Shown: positions 33,057-42,160, counted from the stretch's first letter. The stretch: DNA of 44,300 bases from Streptococcaceae bacterium (GCA_031285775.1 JAITVN010000091.1:1-44300); one strand, 5' to 3'. A program made the numbers and translations. The notes: generated by a model from the letters alone, not told the origin.

Positions 33057-34067
33057 CTAGGAATTTCTCATGAGTAAATGTTTCATCAGCCCCTTAAAAA
33101 CACGATTTCCATAAAGTCCAGAAGCCAAAACAATCAAAAAACGATAAAAACTTTTATTTACATAAAGCAACTTGCGAAGGCCGCTGTTCCTTGAATAGTC
33201 CTTGTTCTGGCGCCAGAGCTGATCAAAAAACTCAGCTGCCAGCTCCGACTTATCCTTCACAGCAATTTGCGCCCAGAAATCATTGGCATTCAAGACATTG
33301 GCAAGGCCTAAAGGCAAAGCTTCCGGATGCTTTTCCGCCAAAAAGTCGACTTGCCTCTGATTCTTGAGAAGCAAATCAAAGTTCCCCTGCTTAATCTGTG
33401 CCTGCCCAGTAATACTTGCGGCATTCGGACGGTAAAAATAGTCCACACTGTCCACGACCGCATAATCTCCCGCTGCATCCAGCAGAGGAAAAATCACACT
33501 GCTGTCCTCAAAAACTTGACCCTTAGGATAACGAATCGCCTTGAAAAGCGTGCGATGATAGATTTTGTCCCAAGCCGCATCATTCGGCATGAGATCCTGA
33601 TTGATTCCAAGGGCTTTGATCCGGTTCTCGAAAGTCCCTGACACACGTCTCAAGCTTGTCACTGCTTTGTCATTAAGCTCTGTGCGATTCCGCGTCATCT
33701 TGCACATGGCCAGCTTAACTTCTGTCTGATGAATTGCCTCGTACAAATTTTCCACATAATAAGGACTGACCAGGTCATCACTGTCCATAAATACCAGGTA
33801 ATCACCTTTGCAGTGCTCAATGCCGAAATTTCTGGCATCGGACAATCCGCCATTCTTTTTGTTAAACAGCGTAAAATGCACATTGGCGTCCGCAAATTTT
33901 TGTGCAATTTCAGACGATTTGTCATTGGAGCCGTCATTTATCAGCAGAACTTCTAGATTCTGATAAGTCTGTGCCTGCACAGATTCTAAACACGCTGTAA
34001 GATACTGCTCAACATTGTAAATCGGGATAATCAGGCTAATCAACGGATTCTCAGTGTTTGTCAACAT
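33057..34067 (-). CDS. GT2 glycosyltransferase
   Basis: A 336-residue GT2 enzyme: LISLIIPIYNVEQYLTACLES, NDGSNDKS (about 44-51), GLSDARNFGIEHCKGDYLVFMDSDDLV (DxD about 95) and a NDAAWDKIYHRTLFKAIRYPKGQVFEDS acceptor-side segment. The ATG at 34067 is chosen for its AGGAGG; longer versions lack one. It overlaps the preceding gene by 17 bp. It probably adds a sugar to the repeat unit; donor unknown. Confidence 0.82.
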   Translation of the reverse strand: MLTNTENPLISLIIPIYNVEQYLTACLESVQAQTYQNLEVLLINDGSNDKSSEIAQKFADANVHFTLFNKKNGGLSDARNFGIEHCKGDYLVFMDSDDLVSPYYVENLYEAIHQTEVKLAMCKMTRNRTELNDKAVTSLRRVSGTFENRIKALGINQDLMPNDAAWDKIYHRTLFKAIRYPKGQVFEDSSVIFPLLDAAGDYAVVDSVDYFYRPNAASITGQAQIKQGNFDLLLKNQRQVDFLAEKHPEALPLGLANVLNANDFWAQIAVKDKSELAAEFFDQLWRQNKDYSRNSGLRKLLYVNKSFYRFLIVLASGLYGNRVFKGLMKHLLMRNS

Positions 34068-35805
34068 CTTGGCCGCCTCCTGAAAAGATCTCCTGCCACA
34101 TGGCTTCACTGGTCAAAGCATCAAATTTGGCCAGCAAACGCGCCTTGACCTTTTTAAAGCCGAAGATCAAACGCAAGCTGTCAACTGCCAAAAGGCACAG
34201 GCCGCTAAAAAGTTTCCAGGGCTTGACTGTGACAATGAAAGCCTTATCTCCCAAATAATAGAAAATCCGCTTAGAGCCAGCCAGTTGATTAAAATGCGGC
34301 AGCATCAAGTATTCGCTCTTGACCGTTCGATTTTTTCGGGGAAGAAAGATCATCCTCAAAAGACTCTTCAAGGTGCTCTCAGCTTTAGCATCAACGCTGA
34401 CAAAGCCTGAAGTATCATAATCTACAGGCTTGAGCCGCTCATTCTTAATCATGGCATTGACTTCTGGAAGTTTTTCTTTGAGCGATGCACTTTCAATCCA
34501 TTTTTCGGGCGTCATGTTCAGAAAGTCGTTGAGTGCCATTCGCTCAAGCTGGTGATGCTCGTAACGCGCCGACAAAAGACTGACCAGCCTGTTCATGGCA
34601 ATATAATAGCTGTCTGACAAAATGCGGCTGCTGAACAAAGCGTCATAAAGCAGCATATTTCTGGCGTCCAGATAAGTCGTCATAGCGGTCATTTTTTTCT
34701 GAAAATCTTCGGCATAGCTGGCAATTCCGTTTGCCCAGATGAGATTGAAATCATTGAACTGGGCAAAGGCCATGTCATCGCTGCGGACAAAAAATGGCGG
34801 GACGAGATGTTTGACCGATTTGATGGGAAAGGCATTGAACCACCAACCTGCAAAGGCTGTTTTCGGCGTTTCCTGCGCCCATTTCTGCTCGGTTTTCAAC
34901 ACTGTATCAACATCTGTCGCATTTTCTTTTTGAAATTCTACCTTGACCCAATATTTTCCCACGGAAGCGCCGCGCTCAAGAAAAATATCTGGTGCGTCAT
35001 CGTAGAAGAGCGCTGCTGCAACAGCTGTGTTTTCCTTTTCTGCAAATGATAATATCTGATAGGCTCTTTTGATCGATTCCATTTCCAAGGCTGCATCATC
35101 GTCCATAAAAAGCACATGTGTTGCGTCGGTCTCATTTTTGTAGTGCAGAAATCCGCGCATAAAGCCGCCTGATCCGCCTGTATTCTCATTTGGAATGACT
35201 TTGACGCCCTGAGTTTCTTCTTTTGTCAAATCGGAAGAATTGTCCACCACGATGAGGTCAATTTTCTCCCGCCACTCGGCTGTATCCAGCAATTTTTCCT
35301 TGATCCGCGTCAAGGCTGGAAGCACAAAGGCTTTTCGCTGAAATGTCGTGATGGAGAGACCTAATTTGACCTGATGTCGGGCAGGCGCGCTGCTTGCCCA
35401 TTTCATCGCTGTTATTGATGCTGCACCATGAGTTGCCGTGATTCTCGGATAAATCAGTCCTTCGGCCTCGCTCAAACTTTGCTCAAACACGCTGACATCT
35501 TTCGGGGACAAATCAATTTCTTTTTTCTGTAAGATACTTTCGCCAGTTTCGGTAAATTGGCAGAGCGCAACCGTCACTTTCCCGCTTCCTGACATCAGCA
35601 GATTCGCTTGGCTCAAACCGACCCTTTCCCGCCAAAGCGGAATTGAAAAAGCATTGTAGTAAGTATCAAAAACCACAGATGACGCATTCGCCATCTGCAG
35701 CTTATTTTCTGAAATTCCCCCATCAAAAGAAGCACGGAAATATTTCTCCCGAGAGCCGAATTGTTCACTCTCTGGAAAGATGAAATTTTGAAGTGTTTCC
35801 ATCAT
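34051..35805 (-). CDS. GlfT2-like galactofuranosyltransferase
   Basis: A 584-residue multi-domain GT2 enzyme. An N-terminal beta-rich domain (about 1-150) is followed by the GT-A core: LGLSITTFQRKAFVLPAL, NTGGSGGFMRGFLHY (about 210-224) and the metal-binding FMDDDAALE (about 234-242). A C-terminal helical domain (about 390-584) completes the plan, as in mycobacterial galactofuranosyltransferase GlfT2. It would polymerise or add galactofuranose from UDP-Galf made by Glf. The start codon at 35805 overlaps the stop of the preceding gene (TAATG). Location next to glf supports the assignment. Confidence 0.85.
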   Translation of the reverse strand: MMETLQNFIFPESEQFGSREKYFRASFDGGISENKLQMANASSVVFDTYYNAFSIPLWRERVGLSQANLLMSGSGKVTVALCQFTETGESILQKKEIDLSPKDVSVFEQSLSEAEGLIYPRITATHGAASITAMKWASSAPARHQVKLGLSITTFQRKAFVLPALTRIKEKLLDTAEWREKIDLIVVDNSSDLTKEETQGVKVIPNENTGGSGGFMRGFLHYKNETDATHVLFMDDDAALEMESIKRAYQILSFAEKENTAVAAALFYDDAPDIFLERGASVGKYWVKVEFQKENATDVDTVLKTEQKWAQETPKTAFAGWWFNAFPIKSVKHLVPPFFVRSDDMAFAQFNDFNLIWANGIASYAEDFQKKMTAMTTYLDARNMLLYDALFSSRILSDSYYIAMNRLVSLLSARYEHHQLERMALNDFLNMTPEKWIESASLKEKLPEVNAMIKNERLKPVDYDTSGFVSVDAKAESTLKSLLRMIFLPRKNRTVKSEYLMLPHFNQLAGSKRIFYYLGDKAFIVTVKPWKLFSGLCLLAVDSLRLIFGFKKVKARLLAKFDALTSEAMWQEIFSGGGQDVDKH

Positions 35806-36929
35806 TATTTTTTCAGACTTGGGATATGTCCATCTTTCCAAGTAAATTCAACCCGGTAACGCAGCCAAGTTGCGGTGTTGCCGATGCCGTTCCAGCTGTC
35901 GTGTTTACCTTTCCAGGCATTGAAAATCAAGTAATTCTTGTCGTCATCCTGGAAAACAGCCGGCTCTGATGGGCCTTGTAAGCCATTGTTCATCTGATCA
36001 TTTGATACAAAGCTTCCGCCGTTCGTGTAAGGCCCAGTAATCGAATCTGACACGGCGTAACCAATGTATGCCGTATCTAAGTCAACTTTATCAGCTGAAT
36101 AAATCAGCACATACTTGCCGTCAGGCGCTTTTACAAGTGCGGGACGCTCCACAAGCGCAACTTTTGATGTCTTCTTATACTGATCAATCGTTGTCGAATC
36201 AACAAGCTTTGTCGGATCGCCAATAATACCCAAGCCGTCATCTGACAACTGCTGAATCCAAATGTCATAGCCCAGGTTCTGATCCGTGGCATAGAGCATA
36301 TAGTTTTTGCCATCTTCTTGATAAATGCTCACATCAAAATAAGAGGAAAGCACACCATAATCAGCCAATAATAACGGCTCTTCTACAGGTGTATACGGCC
36401 CTTCAACTGTTGGCGAAGTCGCTGCACCGATGGCGAAGAGTCCTGAGGCTCCATTTACAAAGTTCGCGTAAATGATGTACTGATCGCCCATCTTCCAGAT
36501 TCCTGGACGCGTGAGTTTATTCGGCGTGGCAGACCAGCTCGGCAATGTTGGTAAAATATCTGCATCTGATGGCGTGAAGTTGACATTGTCAGTCGATGTC
36601 GCCAGTCTCACATGCGGCGTGTTATCTGCATCCGAAGAAAATGCGAAATAGTTTGCATCAACTTTTATCGTATTCTCGCCTAAAAAGTTGTTCCCAGTAA
36701 ACTCTGTGAACTTGTAGGTACTTGTATTATTTCCGTTGTCTTTCTTGCCCGCTGCCTTGTTGGAATTACTCTGCTGAAGGAAGATAAAAACAGCGGCGGC
36801 AATAACGACCAAAACCAGCACAGAAATCACGGCAATCAATGGACCGCGAGATTTCTGATGTCGCTGCGAACGTGAACCTCTTGAGTGAGGTTCTTCATCA
36901 AAATTCGAATTTAAATTTTTTCTTGTCAT
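35805..36929 (-). CDS. Membrane-anchored GH43-like five-bladed propeller protein
   Basis: A 374-residue protein with a basic cytoplasmic N-terminus (Arg/Ser-rich, 1-29), one membrane helix (about 31-52), a Gly/Asn linker, and an extracellular beta-propeller of the glycoside hydrolase 43/DUF377 kind. Blade signatures include WKMGDQYIIYANF, DVSIYQEDGKNYMLYA and ERPALVKAPDGKYVLIYS, the last placing a Glu where the GH43 general acid usually lies. The Asp expected as base in the first blade is not obvious (TRPGIWK in its place), so activity is uncertain. It could trim or bind galactofuranose side chains. The ATG is eight bases after an extended -10. Alternatively, an 11-codon TTG ORF with AGGAGG ends as ATGA on this start. 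Confidence 0.7.
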   Translation of the reverse strand: MTRKNLNSNFDEEPHSRGSRSQRHQKSRGPLIAVISVLVLVVIAAAVFIFLQQSNSNKAAGKKDNGNNTSTYKFTEFTGNNFLGENTIKVDANYFAFSSDADNTPHVRLATSTDNVNFTPSDADILPTLPSWSATPNKLTRPGIWKMGDQYIIYANFVNGASGLFAIGAATSPTVEGPYTPVEEPLLLADYGVLSSYFDVSIYQEDGKNYMLYATDQNLGYDIWIQQLSDDGLGIIGDPTKLVDSTTIDQYKKTSKVALVERPALVKAPDGKYVLIYSADKVDLDTAYIGYAVSDSITGPYTNGGSFVSNDQMNNGLQGPSEPAVFQDDDKNYLIFNAWKGKHDSWNGIGNTATWLRYRVEFTWKDGHIPSLKK

Positions 36930-36937
36930 ATTTCTAT

Positions 36938-36946
36938 ATTATAGCA
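36938..36946 (-). promoter_or_regulatory. Near-leaderless promoter of the GH43-like gene
   Basis: TGCTATAAT on the minus strand (36946-36938), then eight bases and ATG at 36929. The nearest AGGAGG is about 40 bases upstream of the ATG, too far to serve it directly. Confidence 0.55.
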
Positions 36947-36970
36947 CAATAAAATGAACAATAAACCTCC

Positions 36971-37010
36971 TGTAAAAGGCGAATTATTTTTGTAAAAGGC
37001 GAATTATTTT
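36971..37010. repeat. Perfect 20-bp tandem duplication
   Basis: TGTAAAAGGCGAATTATTTT occurs twice without a gap (36971-36990 and 36991-37010). The second copy includes the stop codon of the gene that ends at 37004. It looks like a recent slippage or duplication event. Confidence 0.9.
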
Positions 37011-40000
37011 TGTTCCTCTTGAGAGACGTCTTCCCCTAGCACCTGGGAAAGGCTGTCAACATGCCCAATCGTCACGCAATCTTTTATGACTTTCTGATAG
37101 GCATTTTCCGCCAGCTCCTGACGCAATTCTGCAGATCTGATAAGCTGCTCCAGTTTCAGCTGCCAGTCATCGTCTCTGGCCAATAATCCAGTTTTGCCGT
37201 CTTCTACCATTTCTTCAAAGGCGCCGATTTTGCTTGCAATTGTCGGTACCTTGACCAAAGCGGCTTCGATCCATTTAATCTCTGATTTTGCCTGATTAAA
37301 GATACTGTCTACCAGCGGCGCCAGATTAATGTCCATTTTCGCCAGCAGTCCTGGAAGTTCCTGCCAATCAACATAATCGTGGCTTATCAGCTGCCGGCTG
37401 TACGCAGACAGTTCTTTGGGAATGTCCAAATGTCCCACCAAATTCAGACGTACTTGCGGATATTTTTTCAGGACTTCAAGAATCGCTGGCTTGATGAGCT
37501 CAAAATTTTCATTATGGGTAATTGAGCCGGAAAAATAACCGATATTTACCAGATCACTGCTGACATCATCATCTTTCATAACTTTTGCGCTTAAGTCGAC
37601 TAATTCTGCACTGGCCAAGTTTCTGTTTAATAAAACGCGCTTCTGATAATGCTGCAGCTCTTTTTGAAGGGTAAATGTCGTCGTAATCGCCGCATCACAG
37701 GCTTTAAGCAATTTTCCGTAACCGAGCACTGTCGCATCGTAGTTTTTCTTTTCCTGCGGGGATAATGCCTGTGTGTAAGCCAATTGATTGGTGTAAACTG
37801 GATCAATCACTAAATCATCAATGTCGTAATAAACAGGCTTGCCGTACTTGCGCGCCAAACGCAGCAGTTCTTTGAAAACAACATTGTACTCCGCACGATA
37901 AATGATGATGTGGCTGGCAAATTCGGCATCAGGCAGTTTGAATTCAGATTGATTGACCGTTTTGACAGAAAATCCTAAGCTTCGCAGCTGCTCGGCTTTG
38001 TTCAGCACACGATAACGTGTACACTGCGGAATCTTGTTTTCCACCCCATCTATGATCAGAATGTAGCGCTGCTCCTGCTTCTTTTTCTGAACGTCAAAGA
38101 CTTCATCAATGACTGACATCGGGTAATCGGTCTGCGTTCGGATATAATTCAACAACTCAGGAATCTCTGAAGCCCGATCAATGCCCTGCCATTCGTATTT
38201 TTCGTCAGTGTCATTCATGAAAGCGGTGTATTTCACCAATGGGACACCTTCCAGTATCATCTCCAAGGGATGAATATAAATCGCGCTGTCATAATTATTA
38301 TGTGTCACAGCGTCATGTCGAAAGCCTAGGTCTTCAAATTTTTGAGTGAATACCGTTTCATGCAAAAGAATTGCACGCTCACGGGAATTCGTATCCGGCA
38401 TATTTTCCCAATAACTCCAGAAACCGTCATAATTCAGCAAATTTTTCTTGATGACCAGAAAATAGCTCTGGAGATGCTTGGGAATCATGCCGTAAGGATT
38501 GATTTTCAGCGGATCTCCCTGTTCTTCGCCATAGGATACTCCCCAGAAATCAAGCGGCTCAGCATCCATTTTATGGAAAACCTTCGACAAATCAATAAAA
38601 GGACCAACATTGGTGTCATTGACCATCACGAGCTCGTCAAACCCTGCCAGCTCCGACTTTCCAGCCATTAATAAACCATAACGGAAAGCTGCCGCATCGT
38701 ATCCTTCGTTTTCGCGCATCTCAAGTCTGCCGTATTTTGACAGAAGCGCCTGATCTTCTGGCGTCAACTGGCCATTGACAACGATCATGACTTTGTCAGC
38801 CATCTCAGCCAGCGCTTTGAGAAAAAGAATCTTGTACTGCTGAACACGGGGCTGATCCTCATAGATCACGTAAATCAGGTAACGGCGGGGTTTTCCAGAT
38901 GTGATGGGCTTTCCGCGCGAACGATCACGCATTTTATGATACAGGGCTTTTCGCGCCAGAAAAATAGGCCGTTTGAGATACCAAGTCAGGCGTTTCAATG
39001 CTTTCTTTGGATCCCTGTAGGCATGATAGGCAGGCCTTAGTAGATTTTTCACTTTAGCAGGATTGATGTGCAAGCTGTCGTAGATCTTTGACTTTATCAT
39101 GGTTGAGCGCTTGACATAGCCTTTATAGCCGTTCAGGCTCAACAAATCCCCGATTGCTGCGACAGGATTCGGCTTGGCGGCCAGCTCCTCGGATTCAAGC
39201 TCGGCCACAAGCTCTGCATAGGCATTTTCTACCTGGTATTTTTCTCGCACGGCAGGCGCAGCTGCCAGACTTGCAGCCTTTTCAGCCTCAAAGTTTTCCA
39301 TGGTTGCGAGGATCTGCTCATCGAGCTGCTGAACATTGCCCAGATGGTAGATTTTGCCCAGATGAAAAATATCATAAACCGTTTCATAACCTGGATTGTC
39401 CGACATGATGACAGGAACGCCATTCAGCAGTGCTTCAATCACAACCAGCCCGAAGGTTTCTTTGCCTGAGCTGGTCACGAAAATATCCTTGTTAGTGACT
39501 GCCGACCAAGGATCCTTCATATTTCCCATGAAAGTGACATTTTTGACCTGATAATCTTTGATGTACTTTTCCAGCAGCGGTTTGTAATCTTCCTCGATCT
39601 CTCCAATCAGGATCAGCTCTAAGTCTGGACGATTCAGCTTATGAAAGGCGCGAATCAATTCCAGCTGATTTTTGCGCGGCGACAAGCGGCCGATGCAGAC
39701 AAGGCGTGTCTTTTCTCCTGAGCGTAAACCATTGACTTTCAGCTCAGAAAAAGGCACGAACGTTTTAATCTGACGCGTTGGAAAATAGTGCGTCAGCGCC
39801 TGCTGCAGATTTCCCTGAACCGAAAAAATCTCAGTAGAATACTGATCAATGTAATCGATTTTGTCCAAATAGTATTCGAATTCATCTTCAGGAAATTCGT
39901 GAATCAGCCAAATATGCGGGATATTCTCTATCGCTGCAGACACACTGCCTTGAGAGACATTGACCGTATTCGAAACAATCACGTCCACACGATTTTCCAG

Positions 40001-40300
40001 AATCAGCTGACGAATCCGCTCAACATGCGCCCGATGATTGAAAGCCAGCTCATTCTCATCCACCTTACGCCCTGGCGCATCTGCCCACCACCATTTGATT
40101 GAGGGCAATAGGTAAGTTTTTACGCCGATTTCTTCAAAGGCAGCAATATAACTGAAGCGCGCCGCATGCGAAAAATCCGGGGCCACATTAATAACCTCGT
40201 GTCCGCGCTGCTTCAGCAGCTTCATTAAGTTGAAAATTGAGATTTCTGCCCCATTGTCAAGGGTTGCTGTGGGTGAAAGGAATAGGATTGTTTTTTTCAT
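37004..40300 (-). CDS. Three-domain GT4-RgpF-GT4 glycosyltransferase
   Basis: A 1098-residue fusion. Residues 1-370 are a GT4 domain (LFLSPTATLDNGAEISIFNLMKLL; CIGRLSPRKNQLELIRAF; GKETFGLVVIEALLNG with the two conserved Glu at 281 and 289). Residues about 473-735 resemble the first half of RgpF (YLIYVIYEDQP; NEGYDAAAFRYGL; MVNDTNVGP; DFWGVSYGEEQGD). Residues about 745-1085 are a second GT-B domain (PQCTRYRVLNKAEQLRSLGF; YYDIDDLV; GYFSGSITHNENFELI). No membrane segments. It could add two or three consecutive sugars, probably early in rhamnan assembly, perhaps replacing RgpA/RgpB, which are not in this window. No Shine-Dalgarno sequence precedes the ATG. Confidence 0.82.
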   Translation of the reverse strand: MKKTILFLSPTATLDNGAEISIFNLMKLLKQRGHEVINVAPDFSHAARFSYIAAFEEIGVKTYLLPSIKWWWADAPGRKVDENELAFNHRAHVERIRQLILENRVDVIVSNTVNVSQGSVSAAIENIPHIWLIHEFPEDEFEYYLDKIDYIDQYSTEIFSVQGNLQQALTHYFPTRQIKTFVPFSELKVNGLRSGEKTRLVCIGRLSPRKNQLELIRAFHKLNRPDLELILIGEIEEDYKPLLEKYIKDYQVKNVTFMGNMKDPWSAVTNKDIFVTSSGKETFGLVVIEALLNGVPVIMSDNPGYETVYDIFHLGKIYHLGNVQQLDEQILATMENFEAEKAASLAAAPAVREKYQVENAYAELVAELESEELAAKPNPVAAIGDLLSLNGYKGYVKRSTMIKSKIYDSLHINPAKVKNLLRPAYHAYRDPKKALKRLTWYLKRPIFLARKALYHKMRDRSRGKPITSGKPRRYLIYVIYEDQPRVQQYKILFLKALAEMADKVMIVVNGQLTPEDQALLSKYGRLEMRENEGYDAAAFRYGLLMAGKSELAGFDELVMVNDTNVGPFIDLSKVFHKMDAEPLDFWGVSYGEEQGDPLKINPYGMIPKHLQSYFLVIKKNLLNYDGFWSYWENMPDTNSRERAILLHETVFTQKFEDLGFRHDAVTHNNYDSAIYIHPLEMILEGVPLVKYTAFMNDTDEKYEWQGIDRASEIPELLNYIRTQTDYPMSVIDEVFDVQKKKQEQRYILIIDGVENKIPQCTRYRVLNKAEQLRSLGFSVKTVNQSEFKLPDAEFASHIIIYRAEYNVVFKELLRLARKYGKPVYYDIDDLVIDPVYTNQLAYTQALSPQEKKNYDATVLGYGKLLKACDAAITTTFTLQKELQHYQKRVLLNRNLASAELVDLSAKVMKDDDVSSDLVNIGYFSGSITHNENFELIKPAILEVLKKYPQVRLNLVGHLDIPKELSAYSRQLISHDYVDWQELPGLLAKMDINLAPLVDSIFNQAKSEIKWIEAALVKVPTIASKIGAFEEMVEDGKTGLLARDDDWQLKLEQLIRSAELRQELAENAYQKVIKDCVTIGHVDSLSQVLGEDVSQEEQK

Positions 40301-40323
40301 TTTTGTTTTTCAGGAGAATATTT

Positions 40324-41259
40324 CTAGCGTCGGATTTCTTCCATCACTTGATAAATGTAGAGTTCGTAAGACATCCGACTCTGTCGAACAATTGTATCAA
40401 GAATGAGACCGGAGATCAAAAAGAGTGCCGCCAGGATCATCAAACCTACCGCCAGTATTGCCAAAGGCACGTGGGTGATGTACTGAATTTGAGCGTATTC
40501 AACCAGGACAGGGATACCGACTAAAAGCCCAATGATAAAAAAAGTCAGCGCTAGGACGCCAAAAAAGCGAAAAGGCTTGTAGTCTTTGAAAAGACGGAAA
40601 ATTGTCACCAGAACCTTCACACCGTCCGAATAGGTGTTCAGTTTTGATTCAGAGCCTTCCGGCCGATCCTGATAGGAAATAGGCACCTCAACCAGCTTAA
40701 ATCGCTTGTCCATGGCATGAATCGACAGCTCCGTCTCAATCTCAAATCCAGGGGATAAGACAGGGAAAGATTTGACAAAAAGACGGTTGAAGCCGCGGTA
40801 GCCCGTCATGATGTCTTGATAGTGTCCCTTATAAAGATTATTGATCAGCCCTTTTACCAGATTATTTCCTAAATCGTGGAAGGCGCGCTTATTTTCGTTG
40901 GAATAAGTCCCATTTGACAGGCGATCCCCGATGGTCATATCGGCTCTGCCGGCACGCAGCGGATCTAGGAGCTTATTGACCTCAGCCGCAGGATAAGTAT
41001 CGTCGGCATCTACCATCACGTAGTAGTCGGCATCTATTTCATGAAACATTGAGCGCACAGCATTTCCCTTGCCCTGTCTCGGCTCAAAAACGACATGAGC
41101 GCCAGCTTCACGCGCAATCTGATTGGTATGATCCTTTGAGTTATTGTCGTAGACAAAAATCTCAGCTTCTGGCAACTCCTGCTTGAAATCAGCAATAACC
41201 TTGGCAATTGTTTGTTCTTCGTTGTAGGCGGGGATAAGAATTGCAATTTTTTCACTCAT
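40324..41259 (-). CDS. GtrB/DPM-like undecaprenyl-phosphate sugar transferase
   Basis: A 311-residue GT2 enzyme with two C-terminal membrane helices (about 230-250 and 262-288). IAILIPAYNEEQTIAKVIADF, the VMVDADDTYPAAEV metal site (about 92-105), MTGYRGFNR and FEIETELSIHAM are those of the DPM1/GtrB/GacI group, which attach a sugar to a polyprenyl phosphate on the inner face of the membrane. It is the first gene of the leftward cluster, which starts from an extended -10 promoter 78 bp upstream. Its product would feed the GtrA-like flippase and the GtrII/DUF2142 transferases. Confidence 0.85.
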   Translation of the reverse strand: MSEKIAILIPAYNEEQTIAKVIADFKQELPEAEIFVYDNNSKDHTNQIAREAGAHVVFEPRQGKGNAVRSMFHEIDADYYVMVDADDTYPAAEVNKLLDPLRAGRADMTIGDRLSNGTYSNENKRAFHDLGNNLVKGLINNLYKGHYQDIMTGYRGFNRLFVKSFPVLSPGFEIETELSIHAMDKRFKLVEVPISYQDRPEGSESKLNTYSDGVKVLVTIFRLFKDYKPFRFFGVLALTFFIIGLLVGIPVLVEYAQIQYITHVPLAILAVGLMILAALFLISGLILDTIVRQSRMSYELYIYQVMEEIRR

Positions 41260-41336
41260 TGTTAACTTTCTTGAATTTTATTGAACTTTCTTAATTTCTG
41301 CACTTTTCCTTTAGTTCTATTTTCTTATTACAAAAA

Positions 41337-41345
41337 ATTATAGCA
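41337..41345 (-). promoter_or_regulatory. Promoter of the polysaccharide operon
   Basis: Extended -10 TGCTATAAT on the minus strand (41345-41337). A leader of about 70 nt precedes the ATG at 41259. The ribosome-binding site is weak (AGAAAG). Confidence 0.55.
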
Positions 41346-41405
41346 CATTAAGAGAAAATATTCTTGCTAACCAAACATTGAAATTGTAATTATTTATTGC
41401 TTCCA

Positions 41406-41414
41406 TGGTATAAT
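41406..41414 (+). promoter_or_regulatory. Promoter of the DUF5648 gene at 41459
   Basis: Extended -10 TGGTATAAT (41406-41414) with TTGTAA (41384-41389) 19 bp upstream. It is divergent from the polysaccharide promoter, with the -10 boxes about 60 bp apart. Confidence 0.6.
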
Positions 41415-41458
41415 GAGGCATCGTTGATTAAGAAAAACAGATTATTTTAGGAGAAATG

Positions 41459-42160
41459 ATGGAAAAGAAAACATTGCTGATTCTAGCAGCTTCTGCTGCT
41501 CTTAGCTTCGGTATCACAGCGAAAGCCAACGCGGACACACAGATGCAGCGCCTCTATAATCCTAACTCTGGCGAGCACTTCTATACAGCAAAAACAGCTG
41601 AGAAAGATAACCTTATTACTGCGGGATGGACCTACGAAGGTACTGGCTGGGTTGCTCCAGACTCTGGCGCACCCGTTTATCGCCTCTATAATCCAAATGC
41701 CGGCGATCATTTCTATACCTTAAGTGCTTTTGAGAGAGATTCACTTGTGAAAGTCGGCTGGAACGACGAGGGCATCGGCTGGTATTCCGGAGGCTCCATT
41801 GCGCTCCAGCGTGCCTATAACCCTAACGTTTCAGCGGGTTCTCACAATTACACAACAAGTACTTTTGAGCAGGAAAATCTCGTTAAGGTCGGCTGGAGAG
41901 ATGAGGGAACTGCCTGGTATGGCGTCGGCATGGGCACGCCGGTGACGCCAGCGCCTACTGCACCTAGTACTGGCGGGCAATACTATGTGTCAGACTCCTG
42001 GGCCATTGCTGCAAAAGGTATGGTCTTTATCCATAAGGATTCTGGTTTAGCTTACACGCGCGTTAAAAATCCTGAAAATTACGCTTATGTTGCATGGACA
42101 AATCAAACGAGCGGCAACGGAAATGGCTCTGCTCAGTTTGATTTGTCTGATATTCAGTAA
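41459..42160 (+). CDS. Secreted DUF5648-repeat protein with extra C-terminal domain
   Basis: A 233-residue secreted protein. The signal peptide (about 1-25, ending AKANA before Asp) leads straight into three DUF5648 repeats (RLYNPNSGEHFYT, RLYNPNAGDHFYT, RAYNPNVSAGSHNYTT; about 29-153), closest to those of the GH25 lysozyme. A Pro/Thr linker (TPVTPAPTAPSTGG) joins a ~60-residue C-terminal region (YYVSDSWAIAAKGMVFIHKD) of unknown type. The second of two adjacent ATG codons is preferred, five bases after AGGAG. With the catalytic domain missing, it is a stand-alone binding module. It could coat the wall or compete with the lysozyme. Confidence 0.85.
   Translation: MEKKTLLILAASAALSFGITAKANADTQMQRLYNPNSGEHFYTAKTAEKDNLITAGWTYEGTGWVAPDSGAPVYRLYNPNAGDHFYTLSAFERDSLVKVGWNDEGIGWYSGGSIALQRAYNPNVSAGSHNYTTSTFEQENLVKVGWRDEGTAWYGVGMGTPVTPAPTAPSTGGQYYVSDSWAIAAKGMVFIHKDSGLAYTRVKNPENYAYVAWTNQTSGNGNGSAQFDLSDIQ

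Noticed and set aside
32295-33077. 260-codon plus-strand ORF opposite glf
   Set aside because: It lies antisense to a clearly real UDP-galactopyranose mutase and has a composition expected of a shadow frame.
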